Shown here piece by piece: positions 16,437 to 25,224 of a DNA stretch of 64,000 bases. Each line of letters begins with the position of its first letter. Within the stretch, counting starts at the first letter, position 1. Below the pieces are notes generated by a model. It was not told the origin of the DNA. It searched no databases and was given only the letters and a program-made list of their open reading frames with translations. Both the position numbers and the translations under genes were made by a program. This stretch comes from Mangrovivirga halotolerans (GTDB lineage Bacteria; Bacteroidota; Bacteroidia; Cytophagales; Cyclobacteriaceae), in NCBI RefSeq assembly GCF_026241165.1, contig NZ_JAPFQN010000006.1, positions 124,001 to 188,000 of the forward strand, read 5' to 3'.

Positions 16437-17054
16437 TTATTTAGTGATCAGGTTTCCATTCAATAATTGATTATAATCCTCACATTTCATAAATCCTGTT
16501 TCATTACAGTAATTACAAGGATTATAGGTTTTATGTAAAGGTCCCTGCCTTATTATCACACCCTCACCGCCACAAACAGGACACGTAATAGTCGCATTAG
16601 GATCTAAACAGTCAATACTGTTAACTCTAACAACTTCTATGCTTTCAGGCGACAATATTGGTTCATCTGAATCCATCCCTTTTTTATAAGCCTCTTCCGC
16701 CTTTTCTAGATATTTGGCGGCATCATAATAATCTTTTCCTGATGTACCTTTCAATTCAATATATTTACTAAGCCAGTTGATGCTTTGCTTATATTTTCCA
16801 AGGTAATAACTATTCTTTCCAAACAAATACGTTAACTCAGCAGGCAGAACTGCTAAACCTTTAATAACCTCTTTTAAATTTTTATCTGCTTCGATATAAT
16901 GACCTTCACTCATCGCTACCTTAGCATCATCCATTTTTTGCAGTAAGATCAGCTCATTTCTTGACCTGACATCCTGACTAAATGCAGTTAGAAACGCAAA
17001 ATTGAACAGTAAAATAAAAAATGTTATTCGCTGCACTATTATCTTTTTAATCAC
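16437..17054 (-). CDS. Exported TPR-like protein with DnaJ-type zinc finger
   Basis: About 205 residues of unknown role. A GTG at 17054 gives MIKKIIVQRITFFILLFNFA, a good signal peptide ending near AFSQD; an upstream TTG (17066) is also possible. The middle is helical with TPR-like spacing (EGHYIEADKNLKEV, YLGKYKQSINWLSKYIEL). The C-terminus holds CPVCGGEGV and CNYCNETGF, two CxxCxGxG-like knuckles as in the DnaJ cysteine-rich domain, without a J domain. A periplasmic protein-binding role is plausible but speculative. Confidence 0.72.
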   Translation of the reverse strand: MIKKIIVQRITFFILLFNFAFLTAFSQDVRSRNELILLQKMDDAKVAMSEGHYIEADKNLKEVIKGLAVLPAELTYLFGKNSYYLGKYKQSINWLSKYIELKGTSGKDYYDAAKYLEKAEEAYKKGMDSDEPILSPESIEVVRVNSIDCLDPNATITCPVCGGEGVIIRQGPLHKTYNPCNYCNETGFMKCEDYNQLLNGNLITK

Positions 17055-17145
17055 TCTAAACTCCAATATAATTTAATTAAAGATATACGAAATGTATCGT
17101 TTCTAACGTACTACTAGAAGAATAATATGTTAAAAATTCAAAATC

Positions 17146-17556
17146 ATGCAATTTAGAGCTCTTTTTTATACGATTGTAATAACGCTGAACGCCATCCCAT
17201 TATTCTCTCAAAACCAGGACAACTCGAGAGATCCGGCAGAAAACAAACTCACAGATGAAGAAGCTATCGAGATTTTCATGACCACAAGAAGATCTAAACT
17301 TCCTGTTTTCACTACCCTGTCTGAAAAAGAAAATGATAATGATAATGATAATGAAACTATCAATGATTATTATGATAGATTGATTGACGAACACTATATT
17401 CGCATGCAAACTAATGCAGCTAAGTTAAGAGAGAATCAAAAGCTGCGAAAATTGCCAAAATATAGTGACACGTCTTATTTTGGTCACGATAAAAAGCCAA
17501 AAAAAAGGAAACGAGGTAAACGTAAATATTGTGAGGAATGCGGAATCGTTCATTAA
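17146..17556 (+). CDS. Small exported hypothetical protein
   Basis: A 136-residue protein of unknown function with a signal peptide of about 21 residues ending LFSQ. It contains an (Asn-Asp) run encoded by a 6-base tandem repeat at 17332-17355, a basic KKPKKRKRGKRK tract and a terminal CEECG pair of cysteines. Its last 19 bases overlap the start of the MepA-like gene, indicating coupled expression. Confidence 0.65.
   Translation: MQFRALFYTIVITLNAIPLFSQNQDNSRDPAENKLTDEEAIEIFMTTRRSKLPVFTTLSEKENDNDNDNETINDYYDRLIDEHYIRMQTNAAKLRENQKLRKLPKYSDTSYFGHDKKPKKRKRGKRKYCEECGIVH
17332..17355 (+). repeat. Hexanucleotide tandem repeat inside a gene
   Basis: Four units of AATGAT (the last is AATGAA). The period is a multiple of three, so copy changes would lengthen or shorten the Asn-Asp tract without a frameshift. 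Confidence 0.7.
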
Positions 17557-18368
17557 AGAGAAAAAAGAAAACTAAAAAATCGAAAAAGCTTTATTGGGCG
17601 TTATTGCACCTTATCTCTTTTTTAATCCTCACTTTAGTCAGCCAGACCGGGGGAATAATATACCTTGTTTCTATCTTCATTTACCGATTCTCATCTAATT
17701 ACAAAAAAAGTGTCATAGCCTTTATCTTAATGTATGCACTGGTTTCAGGAGTAGTATTACCCTGGTTCTCTTCATATGGTGGTCGTGTACCTTTGCCGGT
17801 TAATCACCCCTACCTAAAACCTGCCAATTGGTTTACTGTAATAACAAACAGACATTATGTGTCTCCATTGGTAAAGCAGGAGTTAATAAGCACAGCCCAG
17901 GATATTGCGATTGATTATGAGGGATATAAAATGGTTTATCTTGATGCAAATTTTCCTTTTATTAACGGATTTCCTCTTATACCGCATTTAAGTCATGACG
18001 ATGGCAAGAAAGTGGATATAGCGTTTGTTTATTCAAAAGAAGATCAAATATCAAATAAGTTACCTTCCATTTGGGGTTATGGTAACTATGTAAATCCGGA
18101 TTATTCACCAAAACAAGTTTGTCCCAATGCCGGAACGATATATGGGTTAACTGAAAAACTACCATTCACGGATTATAATAAACACCTGACAATCAATAAT
18201 CAATTAAATACTGCGGTTGCTAAAAGATTATTAAAAGCACAAAGGATCGAAAAAATCTTCGTAGAATCATATTTAAAACAAAAGTGGTCTCTTGATCATC
18301 CCCAAGTCAGATTCCAAGGTTGCCATTCAGTAAGGCATGATGATCATTTCCATATACAGTTCAAATAA
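17538..18368 (+). CDS. Membrane-anchored LAS-family (MepA-like) metallopeptidase
   Basis: A 276-residue protein. The lysine/arginine-rich N-terminus is followed by two or three membrane segments (about 20-50 and 57-77). The remainder faces the periplasm and carries the zinc-binding signatures of the LAS group (MepA, M15, M74): HxxxxxxD at 153-160 (HDDGKKVD) and HFH at 270-272 in RHDDHFHIQF, very like E. coli MepA. Known relatives cut peptidoglycan cross-links. The cysteines at 192 and 262 might pair. The membrane anchor fused ahead of the domain is unusual for MepA, which is a soluble periplasmic enzyme. Confidence 0.75.
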   Translation: MRNRSLKRKKKTKKSKKLYWALLHLISFLILTLVSQTGGIIYLVSIFIYRFSSNYKKSVIAFILMYALVSGVVLPWFSSYGGRVPLPVNHPYLKPANWFTVITNRHYVSPLVKQELISTAQDIAIDYEGYKMVYLDANFPFINGFPLIPHLSHDDGKKVDIAFVYSKEDQISNKLPSIWGYGNYVNPDYSPKQVCPNAGTIYGLTEKLPFTDYNKHLTINNQLNTAVAKRLLKAQRIEKIFVESYLKQKWSLDHPQVRFQGCHSVRHDDHFHIQFK

Positions 18369-18430
18369 ATAGGCTTACAAAAACTCCTCCTTCCAGTGAT
18401 CTTTTCATAAATTAGTTGAGAAACTTTTGA

Positions 18431-19108
18431 ATGATGAATGACATTAAAATCAACAGGTATATAGAACACACTAAGCTTTCTCCAACATTTACTGATAACG
18501 ATGTGTACAGTCTTGTGGAAGAAGCTGCTGAAAATGAATTTTTAGGCATTTGCCTCCCTCCGTTTTGGGTTAAAAAGGCAAAGAGAGAAATCGGAGATCA
18601 GGATATCCAGCTGGTAAGCGTGGCAGGTTTTCCACTTGGATATAATATGACTGAAACCAAGATCGAAGAAATGAAAAAAATGATCGATGATGGCGTTGAT
18701 GAAATTGACATGGTTTTTAACGTTTCATCCTTTAAAGCGGGTATGATCTGGCCAAAGATAGAAGTAGCCAAATGTGCATCACTGGCCCACGATAATTTTA
18801 AAATTCTTAAAGTAATTATTGAAACGGCTTACCTTAATGAAGATGAAATAAGAACTATTTCAAAGATCTGTGCTGATGCCGGCGTTGATTTTGTTAAGAC
18901 TTCAACAGGGTTTGCTCCCAGCGGGGCACAAACTAGTGATATAATTACAATGAGAGACTGTCTTCCTTCAAATGTAGGAATCAAGGCTTCTGGAGGGATT
19001 TCTTCTTATGATGAGGCTTTGAAAATGATCAAAGCAGGTGCAGACAGGATCGGCACGAGCAAAGGAATCAAAATAATGGAAGAATTTAAAAAAGCGACCA
19101 AAGCATGA
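18431..19108 (+). CDS. deoC: Deoxyribose-phosphate aldolase
   Basis: Cleaves 2-deoxyribose-5-phosphate to glyceraldehyde-3-phosphate and acetaldehyde in nucleoside catabolism. The 225-residue TIM-barrel protein shows the class I aldolase signature VDFVKTSTGFAPSGAQ with the Schiff-base lysine, and the second lysine in GIKASGGI. The N-terminal EHTKLSPTFT and mid EIDMVFN motifs also fit. The 3' end overlaps the acylphosphatase start by 4 bases. No other deo genes are nearby. Confidence 0.95.
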   Translation: MMNDIKINRYIEHTKLSPTFTDNDVYSLVEEAAENEFLGICLPPFWVKKAKREIGDQDIQLVSVAGFPLGYNMTETKIEEMKKMIDDGVDEIDMVFNVSSFKAGMIWPKIEVAKCASLAHDNFKILKVIIETAYLNEDEIRTISKICADAGVDFVKTSTGFAPSGAQTSDIITMRDCLPSNVGIKASGGISSYDEALKMIKAGADRIGTSKGIKIMEEFKKATKA

Positions 19109-19377
19109 AAACTGTTTGCATAACAATAACCGGAAAAGTTCAGGGTGTATTTTTCAGAGCTTCAACAAGAGATAAAGCCAGGAGCCTTGGATTAAAAGGA
19201 TATGTCAAAAATCAGAAAGATGGCTCTGTTTATATTGAAGTTTCAGGAGAAGAAATGAAAATTCAAAAATTAATAGACTGGTGCAAAACTGGACCCGAAG
19301 AGGCCGAAGTAGAAAATGTTAGTGTGATTGAATTAAATCAGCCTGCCCACGAAATTTCCTTTGATATAGTCCACTGA
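19105..19377 (+). CDS. acyP: Acylphosphatase
   Basis: Hydrolyses carboxyl-phosphate bonds such as acetyl phosphate or 1,3-bisphosphoglycerate. The 90-residue protein has the full active-site pattern GKVQGVFFR with Arg18 and the YVKN segment with Asn36. It overlaps deoC by 4 bases (ATGA) and is probably translated by coupling. Confidence 0.94.
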   Translation: MKTVCITITGKVQGVFFRASTRDKARSLGLKGYVKNQKDGSVYIEVSGEEMKIQKLIDWCKTGPEEAEVENVSVIELNQPAHEISFDIVH

Positions 19378-19380
19378 TAA

Positions 19381-19887
19381 TCAGGCTATTTTATATGCCT
19401 GTGCCCCTCTTTTCTTTCGGATCTGAACTTCAAAATTTTCCTTGAGTAGATTATTTAACCGGTAAGTCAGTAATTCATGATTTTTTGTTCCATCATTGAA
19501 AACTGTTAACTCAAGCATGATCTTTAAAAACACAGGTTGTTTTAAAGATAAAGATTCGATCATGAAATCAAGCCCGTCTGCCCACTCCTGTAGATAAATC
19601 TCATAATGAGAACGCCCATCAAAATTTAAAAAAAGTTGGTTATCTGTCGCAAACTTAAACCGGTACACTCCTGCAACAGCCAGATAAAAAGGCTTAAGGT
19701 GTGAAAGGTCTTCAGGCTGATATGATTGTATCTTTTCAATTGTATTATCTATCAGTCCTAAAGGATTATGAAGCCTGCAATAAGTCTCCTTTACTTTATT
19801 GACCATTCTTAAAAGAAGCTCATCGGTAGAGTCTGACTGAGCTTCTTTTAAAATATAATTTTTATCGAGTGGAAAATATCTCAACAT
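19381..19887 (-). CDS. Hypothetical protein
   Basis: A 168-residue soluble protein that I do not recognise. It looks mostly helical, with no signal peptide and no evident catalytic motif. It ends 3 bases from the convergent acylphosphatase gene. A TATTTTTG box at 19908-19915 on the minus strand could be its -7 promoter element. Confidence 0.6.
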   Translation of the reverse strand: MLRYFPLDKNYILKEAQSDSTDELLLRMVNKVKETYCRLHNPLGLIDNTIEKIQSYQPEDLSHLKPFYLAVAGVYRFKFATDNQLFLNFDGRSHYEIYLQEWADGLDFMIESLSLKQPVFLKIMLELTVFNDGTKNHELLTYRLNNLLKENFEVQIRKKRGAQAYKIA

Positions 19888-19959
19888 AATCGGTTCTCTT
19901 ACAAAGACAAAAATATGATTTTTTAATCAAAAACCGGAAAATATTTCCTTTAATAAATG

Positions 19960-22500
19960 TTACTTGCCTATATTTTTTCCAAAAAAGACAGCATTAAGAA
20001 ACATTTTATTTGTTCCATACCAGAAAGCCCTGAAATTCAGGTTATCAGAAAAAACAATAACTTTCCCGCTTCCATATCCTGAAATATGAACAGCAGCTGT
20101 TTCTGAAAGCCGGTCTAAATTTTCTTTTGAAATATACCCACTTATCAACGGATCAGAAGTATAGGTAATTGGATTAACATACGGATTCTTTTTTGATACT
20201 TCCATTACAGTAGTATTTCTACGAAACATTGGTAGTTCAGAATCAGAATATCCATAAGCCAGAGGATGAGTCAAATCCAGCTTAGCTTTAAAAATATTCC
20301 CCCCGATATATTGGGCACCCCGATACCGGTGTCTTAGCGCATAAGGGATCTGGACCTGAGTTGTATCTTCTTCTTCTTTTTTATATTCGGCGTTATTTAG
20401 TCCTAATTTCTTCAAATATCCTCCGGCATCTCTCATTGCTACGATAGTACCTCCACTTTGTACCCATTGTTTAAGAGATTTACCTCCACCATCAACAGTT
20501 CTGTAAGAGCCATCAGGCATAACGATCACAGAATATTTATTGAGATTTATATTGTCTAATCTTTCGGGGGCTACTATGGTCACTGGCATATCCATTCTGA
20601 CATCAAATAAATGCCAGATTTCACCTGCATCATAGGAATTCACACCTTCTCCCGCCACAAGCAATACATTAGGCTTATTCAGGTTATCCATATTTGGGCT
20701 TCCAAGGTTTATACCCTGAGTATATCCTGTATTTATCCCATAAACTTTCACTTTATAATACTTCTGATATTGATTTACCAGGATGAATATCTGATCAGAA
20801 TTCAATTGCTGATTTTCCACAGGCACCATTAATGTCCCTTCCGGCATAACTGTTCCATCAGGTAAGGTGAACTTTTTTGCATTATATTTTACCCTGATTC
20901 CTTTATTTAATAATTGATATACCATCGCAGGAGCATAATAATCTCTCCAATCAATGATATAAGCATAGTCTGAAGATGAAATATCAGACCTGGATTCTTC
21001 TTCTAATGTAAACTCACTCCCTATGAGATCTTTATCTATATTTCGTTCGAAATAATTATAGTCAAGATTAAAGGAGAGCAGATAACTCCACGCAGAAATA
21101 TCGTAGAACAAGCTGTCGGTAAATTCTGTCCTGGTTTCAGTCATTGCTTTGATCAACCTGTACTTAGGCTGGTCGAAAGGCACTATATAAGCTTCTCCCT
21201 TTTTAAAATTTTTACCTGCCGCTGAATAATCTTTTTCGGTTTCGAAAATTTTGATATTATGCCTTTTAAAAACCTCTGCCAGATTTCTTGCCCTGATCGG
21301 GTCATGTTCAGCACCAAAGATCAATCCTGTCCTGGCATCATCAGATGCATCTTCAAGACTGTTTTCATAAAATTCAGATTGATATTTTAAAAGTTCTTCT
21401 TTTAATTCCTTTGCTGCACGAAAAGTACTCAAAGAGGTAATGAATTGATTTCTTATACCAAAAGGAAATCTTAATATTCCATTTACAGTTTCCTGTGCAT
21501 GACCTCTTGATGATGCTTGCTCAAATAATATCCCTATACTTCCCTGAATATCTGGATACGTACTCCCTTTTCCGTAGTAAAAATCATCAAAGCTTTCTTT
21601 GGTATAATATAAGCTTCCGATTTTATCGAGAGCTTCTGCATGAAATTCACCAATCCGTTCAGTAAGGCTCTGATTCATTCCGGGTGTAAGGGGGTGAGTT
21701 CTTTGTGGAATCCCCGGCTGAAAGAAAAAAGTACTATTGGAGCCCATTTCGTGATGATCAGTCAAAACATTGGGCATCCATTCTTGAAAATAGGCTATTC
21801 TTGCTTTTGAAGATGGTAACTGAACAGGTAGCCAATCCCTGTTTAAATCAAACCAATAATGGTTGGTTCGGCCTCTCGGATAACTTTCATCAAATTCCCT
21901 GTGATCAGGATCTACAGTTTCTGTAAGATTTCTATTTGAATTTACCCAGGTAGAAAACCGTTGAATACCATCAGGGTTTATAGCGGGGTCTATAAGTACC
22001 ACAACATCTTTAAGGTCTTCAAGGACGTTTCCTTGCCCGGCAGCAAAGTGATAAGCAGCTAACAAACCTGCATTTGCACCGCTCGCTTCATTACCATGAA
22101 CAGAATACCCCATCCAGACAACAACAGGAACATCAGAAAGGTCCGGATCATTTGAAGGGTCTCCATCGGTAATAAGAGCATGTTTTTGTTTAATATCATC
22201 CAGACGGGCTATATTATCAGGATGAGATATAGCCATTAATAAAGTTGGACGGTTTTCATAGGTTTCACCGGTTTTGAATAACTTAACACGTGAACTGGAT
22301 TCAGATAGTTCATAAGCATAACTTACTATCTTATCATGTGAGGCATGCCATTCACCTACTTCAAAACCCAAAACCTCCGAAGGTTTAACCACAGATTGGT
22401 CATAGGTTTGACCTTCCGGAAGGTAATATGAAAGTTCAACCTGGCTAAATATATTCTGGAAAGAGATAAAAAATAAGACTAATATTGAAACACGATTCAT
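19960..22500 (-). CDS. Exported M14-family zinc carboxypeptidase
   Basis: An 846-residue secreted protein. The signal peptide (about 1-19, ending NIFSQ) is followed by an M14 domain with zinc ligands in HGNEASGANA (HxxE) and a later His in LTDHHEMGSNSTFFF; IDPAINPDG and SNRNLTE fit the substrate-binding region. The C-terminal half (about 400-846) has a glutamine-amidotransferase-like beta/alpha region (VIVMPDGSYR, GGTIVAMRDAGGY) usual for the long Bacteroidota M14 proteins. It probably degrades peptides in the periplasm or outside. It is a single gene on the minus strand. Confidence 0.9.
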   Translation of the reverse strand: MNRVSILVLFFISFQNIFSQVELSYYLPEGQTYDQSVVKPSEVLGFEVGEWHASHDKIVSYAYELSESSSRVKLFKTGETYENRPTLLMAISHPDNIARLDDIKQKHALITDGDPSNDPDLSDVPVVVWMGYSVHGNEASGANAGLLAAYHFAAGQGNVLEDLKDVVVLIDPAINPDGIQRFSTWVNSNRNLTETVDPDHREFDESYPRGRTNHYWFDLNRDWLPVQLPSSKARIAYFQEWMPNVLTDHHEMGSNSTFFFQPGIPQRTHPLTPGMNQSLTERIGEFHAEALDKIGSLYYTKESFDDFYYGKGSTYPDIQGSIGILFEQASSRGHAQETVNGILRFPFGIRNQFITSLSTFRAAKELKEELLKYQSEFYENSLEDASDDARTGLIFGAEHDPIRARNLAEVFKRHNIKIFETEKDYSAAGKNFKKGEAYIVPFDQPKYRLIKAMTETRTEFTDSLFYDISAWSYLLSFNLDYNYFERNIDKDLIGSEFTLEEESRSDISSSDYAYIIDWRDYYAPAMVYQLLNKGIRVKYNAKKFTLPDGTVMPEGTLMVPVENQQLNSDQIFILVNQYQKYYKVKVYGINTGYTQGINLGSPNMDNLNKPNVLLVAGEGVNSYDAGEIWHLFDVRMDMPVTIVAPERLDNINLNKYSVIVMPDGSYRTVDGGGKSLKQWVQSGGTIVAMRDAGGYLKKLGLNNAEYKKEEEDTTQVQIPYALRHRYRGAQYIGGNIFKAKLDLTHPLAYGYSDSELPMFRRNTTVMEVSKKNPYVNPITYTSDPLISGYISKENLDRLSETAAVHISGYGSGKVIVFSDNLNFRAFWYGTNKMFLNAVFFGKNIGK

Positions 22501-22578
22501 TAATAAATATTTTGAGTTAACTGATTTAATATTATCACTTAATCACATCATCACACTTAAATATAAGGGACTAAATGT

Positions 22579-22586
22579 TAAATTTG
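22579..22586 (+). promoter_or_regulatory. Putative -7 element for the PhoD-like gene
   Basis: TAAATTTG lies 18 bases before the ATG at 22605 and downstream of a possible earlier ATG (22575), which argues for the later start. Confidence 0.35.
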
Positions 22587-22604
22587 GATCAAACGATCAA
22601 CATA

Positions 22605-23942
22605 ATGAAAAAAAGATACAAAGCTTATTGTTTTCTCATTTTACTATTTTCTTGTTTAAACATCAATGCACAAAAGGTGCAATCGGGCCCGATGGTCGGC
22701 TATTCAACAATGAAAGAGGTACTCCTTTGGATCCAGACCACGGATCAGGCAGAGGTATATTTTAAATATAATGAAATAGGGAGTTCAAAAAGCTTTAAGA
22801 CTGAAACTGTAGAGACTAGTGAGAAAAACGGATATATTGCTAAAATCGTGGCAAAGAATCTGGAAGAAGGCAAAGAATATGAGTATACTCCATATATAAA
22901 TGGCAAAGCCTTCAAACCAGGCTACGAAATGTCTTTTCAGACCCAAACTCTATGGCAATGGAGAAAAGATCCTCCTGAATTATCATTTGCCACCGGAAGT
23001 TGTTTTTATGTAAATGAAAAAGAAGTTGACAGACCTGGTAAACCCTATGGAAGTGATTACGAGATACTAACATCGATTCACAAAGATGATCCGGATTTTA
23101 TGGTCTGGATGGGTGACAACACCTATCTGAGAGAAGTTGACTGGAACAGCAAATCGGGAATATTTCACAGATATACACATACCAGGTCACTGCCTGAACT
23201 GCAACCACTCTTAGCAAACACTCATCATTACGCTGTTTGGGATGACCATGATTATGGTCCTAATGATGCTGACAGAAGTTATTGGGGAAAACACATGACA
23301 GAAGAAGCATTCAATCTTTTCTGGGGGAATTTGAATACCGGATTGATCGGTGGGGAAGGTGTTACTAATGTTTTTCCATGGCAGGATGTCGAGTTTTTTA
23401 TGCTGGACAACAGATGGTTCAGATCAGCTAATGATGACGTGGATTATGAAGACAGACAGATATTTGGCGAAAAGCAACTTCTCTGGTTAAGAGAAGCATT
23501 AGTAGGAAGTCATGCTTCTTTTAAATTCATTGTTATGGGAGGTCAGGCTCTTCCTGAGAATCCCAGGTTTGAAAGATTCTCGACTTTTGAAGAGGAAAGA
23601 CAAAAGTTTCTTAAAATGTTAAGAGAAATAAACGTTCCTGGCGTCATCATACTGAGCGGGGATATTCATCATACCGAAATAAATAAAATGGAAAGAGATG
23701 GGTATTATCCTCTATATGAAATAACTGTGAGTAGTCTAACTGCAGGAACTTACGCATTAAAGCCTCCTTACAATAACCAGTATCTTCTTGAAGAAACGAT
23801 AGTTAACGAACACAACTATGGTTTCTTTACAGTTTCAGGCCCTCGAACTGAAAGAGTTCTGAACATTAAGATCAAAGGAGTGAATGGAGAATTGAAATGG
23901 GAAAAGGAAATTACTGCTGAAGAACTTTCTACAAAAAAATAA
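22605..23942 (+). CDS. Exported alkaline phosphatase D-like metallophosphatase
   Basis: A 445-residue secreted phosphoesterase of the PhoD family. The chosen start gives MKKRYKAYCFLILLFSCLN with cleavage near NAQ; an ATG 30 bases earlier would put 10 extra residues ahead of the signal. The PhoD N-terminal beta domain precedes metal-binding motifs WMGDNTY, WDDHDYGPND and LSGDIHH, consistent with a Fe/Ca-type bimetal centre. It probably releases phosphate from phosphodiesters or monoesters. It shares a bidirectional terminator with the convergent fabF. Confidence 0.9.
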   Translation: MKKRYKAYCFLILLFSCLNINAQKVQSGPMVGYSTMKEVLLWIQTTDQAEVYFKYNEIGSSKSFKTETVETSEKNGYIAKIVAKNLEEGKEYEYTPYINGKAFKPGYEMSFQTQTLWQWRKDPPELSFATGSCFYVNEKEVDRPGKPYGSDYEILTSIHKDDPDFMVWMGDNTYLREVDWNSKSGIFHRYTHTRSLPELQPLLANTHHYAVWDDHDYGPNDADRSYWGKHMTEEAFNLFWGNLNTGLIGGEGVTNVFPWQDVEFFMLDNRWFRSANDDVDYEDRQIFGEKQLLWLREALVGSHASFKFIVMGGQALPENPRFERFSTFEEERQKFLKMLREINVPGVIILSGDIHHTEINKMERDGYYPLYEITVSSLTAGTYALKPPYNNQYLLEETIVNEHNYGFFTVSGPRTERVLNIKIKGVNGELKWEKEITAEELSTKK

Positions 23943-23948
23943 AGCAAA

Positions 23949-23974
23949 ATGCCTGAGTAAAATTACTCAGGCAT
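23949..23974. terminator. Bidirectional terminator shared by the PhoD-like gene and fabF
   Basis: ATGCCTGAGTAA (23949-23960) pairs perfectly with TTACTCAGGCAT (23963-23974). The fabF stop codon TGA (23967-23969 on the minus strand) lies inside the stem. Confidence 0.8.
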
Positions 23975-25217
23975 CCCATTTTTTCATTACTATACTTGCA
24001 TTGTGGCCCCCGAACCCAAAAGTGTTACTTAGGGCATAGGTCATTTTATGACCCTGTGTTTCTTTTATAATTAATGATCCTTCAGGAAGGTTTTCATCAA
24101 GCTTGTCAAGATTAATAGTTCCAGGGATTATTTGTTCTTCTAAAGTTTTCACAAGGGCAATCCCTTCAATCGCACCAGCTGCTCCAAGCAAATGTCCGGT
24201 TATTGATTTAGTAGCAGTGACAGGTATGTCTTTGAATCTACTTCCAGTCAATGACTTCACAGCTTTTAATTCAGAAATATCACCCACAGGAGTTGAAGTA
24301 GCATGTGCATTTATATGATCAAGCTCCTCGACAGTAATACCTGACTCATCCAGCGCCTGCTGCATACTCCACACAGCTCCTGCACCATCGGGATGAGTTG
24401 CGGTCATGTGATATGCATCGGCACTCATTCCTCCACCGGTAATCTCAGCTAAAATATTAGCTCCTCTTGCCTTTGCATGATCGAACGACTCAAGTATTAA
24501 TGCACCAGCACCTTCAGACATCACAAATCCATCGCGGTCACTATCAAAAGGTCTGGATGCTTTAGCAGGATCATCATTTCTCGTTGAAAGCGCTTTCAAA
24601 GCACTAAAGCCACCAAGAGCAGCATGGGTAATAGGAGCTTCTGACCCACCAGCTACCATTAAATCTGCCCTTCCTTCTTTGATATTTCTAAACGCTTCAA
24701 TTATGGATGCAGTAGAAGACGCACAAGCTGAAACAGGACAGTAGTTCACCCCCATCAAACCAAATTCCATGGCTATTAATCCTGAAGCGGTATCTACAAG
24801 AATTTTAGGAATAAAGAACGGACTGTATCTTGGGACCTCTGGATTTTCAAAATATTCCTTGGTTCCCTGCTCAAAAGTGGTAATACCACCATTAGCTGAA
24901 GACCAAATTACACCTGCTCGTCTCGGGTCATCAATATCATCTTTTGTAATCCCTGCATTATTCATCGCTTCACGAGCCGCCACCAGGGCATAATGGCAAT
25001 AGGGATCATATTTTCTGGCTTCTTTTCTATCAAAATGGTCAGAAACAGTGAAATTTTTCAGTTCGCCGGCAAAATTTGTTTTAAAATACTGCGGATCGAA
25101 CTTAGTAATCCTGGCAGCTCCCGGTTTTCCATTTAATAATGAATCCCAGAATTCTGAAACTGATTCCCCTACAGGACTTAAAGCCCCCATTCCGGTAATT
25201 ACAACACGCTGGCTCAT
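23967..25217 (-). CDS. fabF: 3-oxoacyl-ACP synthase II (KAS II)
   Basis: Condensing enzyme of fatty-acid elongation. The 416-residue protein has the catalytic triad Cys165 (VSACASS), His305 (HINAHATSTP) and His342 (SITGHLLGAAG) and the GFGGHNAS C-terminal motif. No acpP or other fab genes adjoin it; a TetR regulator lies 7 bases upstream on the same strand, so it may be a secondary, regulated paralogue rather than the housekeeping FabF. That point is inference. The stop codon lies in the terminator stem. Confidence 0.93.
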   Translation of the reverse strand: MSQRVVITGMGALSPVGESVSEFWDSLLNGKPGAARITKFDPQYFKTNFAGELKNFTVSDHFDRKEARKYDPYCHYALVAAREAMNNAGITKDDIDDPRRAGVIWSSANGGITTFEQGTKEYFENPEVPRYSPFFIPKILVDTASGLIAMEFGLMGVNYCPVSACASSTASIIEAFRNIKEGRADLMVAGGSEAPITHAALGGFSALKALSTRNDDPAKASRPFDSDRDGFVMSEGAGALILESFDHAKARGANILAEITGGGMSADAYHMTATHPDGAGAVWSMQQALDESGITVEELDHINAHATSTPVGDISELKAVKSLTGSRFKDIPVTATKSITGHLLGAAGAIEGIALVKTLEEQIIPGTINLDKLDENLPEGSLIIKETQGHKMTYALSNTFGFGGHNASIVMKKWDA

Positions 25218-25224
25218 AATAATT

